A stretch of 64,000 nt of DNA. Origin: an uncultured Lacinutrix sp. GTDB taxonomy: Bacteria > Bacteroidota > Bacteroidia > Flavobacteriales > Flavobacteriaceae. A model generated the notes under the pieces. The model had not been told where the DNA came from. It saw nothing but the letters and a program-made list of their open reading frames with translations, and made no database searches. Made by a program: the position numbers and the translations under genes. Numbering within the stretch: position 1 is the stretch's first letter; each line of letters begins with the position of its first letter. This document shows, in pieces, positions 63,029 through 64,000 of the stretch. Location: contig NZ_CANMSJ010000009.1 in the NCBI RefSeq assembly GCF_947500605.1, positions 62,001 to 126,000 of the forward strand, given 5' to 3'.

Positions 63029-63493
63029 ATGAAGGATAATATTATATACAGAGCAGCAACACTAAAAGACATTCCAACACTTTTAGGTTTCGAGCAAGAA
63101 CTAATTGCTTACGAGCGTCCTTTCGACTCTAATTTAAAAGACAGCTGCACTTATTATGATTTAGACTACCTAATAACATCTAGTAAAGCTCAGCTTATTG
63201 TTGGTCATCTCGATAATCGCATTATAACCTGTGGTTATGCGAAAATTATTGAAGCAAAACCATATCACAAAAATCCGGAATACTCTTATATGGGATTTAT
63301 GTATGTTAATCCGGAGTTTAGAGGACAAGGTATTATTCAAGAAACAATAGCACTACTTAAAAAGTGGTCTATTTCCAAAAACATTTTCGAGGTACGCTTA
63401 GAAGTTTATAGCGAGAACGCTTCAGCATTAAAAGCTTACCTAAACAATGGTTTTAAAGAGCATATGGTTGAAATGAAAATGAATTTAAAATAA
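63029..63493 (+). CDS. GNAT family N-acetyltransferase
   Basis: A 154-residue GNAT fold. The acetyl-CoA-binding segment is MGFMYVNPEFRGQGIIQETIALLKKW and the terminal part LEVYSENASALKAYLNNGFKEHMVEM is typical of small-molecule or protein acetyltransferases. It follows trpA after 8 bases and may be co-transcribed. Substrate unknown. Confidence 0.88.
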   Translation: MKDNIIYRAATLKDIPTLLGFEQELIAYERPFDSNLKDSCTYYDLDYLITSSKAQLIVGHLDNRIITCGYAKIIEAKPYHKNPEYSYMGFMYVNPEFRGQGIIQETIALLKKWSISKNIFEVRLEVYSENASALKAYLNNGFKEHMVEMKMNLK

Positions 63494-63497
63494 CCCG

Positions 63498-63710
63498 ATG
63501 AAAATTCTTAACAATTTTCGTCTCATTATTATACTCTGCCTCACTTTAGGTCTAGCTCCATTTTTTCCAGAACCTCATCTTTGGGGAAAATTAAAATGGC
63601 TTTTTGGTGGTGCAAATGGCATGCAAATAAAAGACTGGTTCGATATAGTACTTCATGGTTTCCCATGGGTACTTTTAATTCGTATAATATTTATAAAAAT
63701 CTTCAAATAA
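63498..63710 (+). CDS. Small membrane protein, conserved type
   Basis: A 70-residue protein with two hydrophobic helices (about 8-22 and 50-67) and the segment PFFPEPHLWGKLKWLFGGANGMQIKDWFDIVLHGFPW. It resembles a short flavobacterial membrane protein of unknown function often seen next to trmL. It lies 4 bases after the acetyltransferase and 2 bases before trmL. Confidence 0.75.
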   Translation: MKILNNFRLIIILCLTLGLAPFFPEPHLWGKLKWLFGGANGMQIKDWFDIVLHGFPWVLLIRIIFIKIFK

Positions 63711-63712
63711 AA

Positions 63713-64000
63713 ATGGCGCTTAACATTGTATTAATAGAACCAGAAATACCAAATAACACTGGAAACATTGGCAGATTAGCTTTAGCCTCAGGCTCTAATT
63801 TACATCTAGTAAAACCATTTGGATTCGAAATTACAGATGCACGATTAAAGCGTGCTGGACTAGATTATTGGCAACATCTCAATTTGCATTATTATGATAA
63901 CGTTGCAGATTTCTTTAATAAAAATGAAGATAAAAAAATGGTATTTCTTTCTAGCCATGGCACAAAACAACATTGGGATATTGAATTTGAAGATGATTTA
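63713..64000 (+). CDS. trmL: tRNA (cytidine(34)-2'-O)-methyltransferase, 3' end cut
   Basis: The first 96 codons are present, with no stop before the window edge. The N-terminus MALNIVLIEPEIPNNTGNIGRLALA carries the SPOUT-fold signature of TrmL (YibK), followed by LHLVKPFGFEITDARLKRAGLDYW. It methylates the wobble ribose of tRNA-Leu species. Function of the missing part cannot be checked. Confidence 0.92.
   Translation, partial: MALNIVLIEPEIPNNTGNIGRLALASGSNLHLVKPFGFEITDARLKRAGLDYWQHLNLHYYDNVADFFNKNEDKKMVFLSSHGTKQHWDIEFEDDL

Overview
The window comes from a low-GC, AT-rich marine member of the Flavobacteriaceae (Bacteroidota). The evidence is two SusC/SusD pairs, many SpII lipoproteins, promoters of the Bacteroidota type (TTTG, about 19 bases, TAnnTTTG), a one-piece tmRNA with a GENNYALAA tag, and a complete alginate utilisation locus.

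Layout. (1) 1-4.4 kb, plus strand: a winged-helix regulator and a tight run of six mostly membrane-bound genes (DUF4173, small membrane protein, Coq4-like, SanA/YdcF-like, DUF2809, DUF1361). (2) 4.5-10.8 kb: a TlpA-type lipoprotein, then on the minus strand a thrombospondin-type-3-repeat lipoprotein, an SDR and an AlaDH/LKR-like dehydrogenase. (3) 10.8-11.4 kb: tmRNA (ssrA), preceded by an intergenic repeat and followed by a strong terminator. (4) 11.6-20.5 kb: an accessory block with a Cys-rich zinc-site protein, an SNase-like nuclease, a TerB-like / four-TM coiled-coil / vWA-like lipoprotein operon, a secreted protein, a LuxR-type response regulator, a TPR histidine kinase, a 56-residue acidic lipoprotein, a region dense in inverted repeats, and a phosphatase-like pair. 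Its spacers carry related TTACGG-N4-CCGTAA hairpins. (5) 20.6-46.2 kb, minus strand: an EamA exporter, then the alginate locus. (6) 46.8-53.9 kb, plus strand: glgA-glgC-glgB and a GH31 alpha-glucosidase. (7) 53.9-56.0 kb, minus strand: two rhodaneses and two thioredoxin-fold proteins. (8) 56.0-63.0 kb, plus strand: trpEGDCFBA with an attenuator containing a Trp-Trp-Trp leader peptide, then a GNAT acetyltransferase, a small membrane protein and the 5' part of trmL, cut by the window end.

How the alginate locus works. Surface lipoprotein lyases (PL7, PL6) and glycan-binding lipoproteins cut and capture alginate. Two SusCD pairs import oligomers. PL17 trims them to unsaturated monouronate, KdgF opens that to DEH, an SDR reduces DEH to KDG, and KdgK and KDPG aldolase yield pyruvate and glyceraldehyde-3-phosphate. 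An MFS carrier moves uronates. A GntR/FCD regulator resembling Zobellia AusR sits in the locus. Three promoters (susC1, susC2, PL6) each carry two TGGTNNACCA palindromes exactly 13 bases apart, with the second overlapping the -7 box. A single palindrome lies just upstream of the regulator itself. The two susC promoters share a further AACG-N4-CGT box over the -33 position, and both leaders hold a hairpin with a U-tract at the same distance from the predicted start.

The most interesting points are this promoter architecture with possible leader attenuation or antisense RNA, the trp attenuator, the uncharacterised TerB/coiled-coil/vWA operon, and the structured, repeat-rich spacers around the two-component system. 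All functions are read from sequence and family knowledge; no searches were run.
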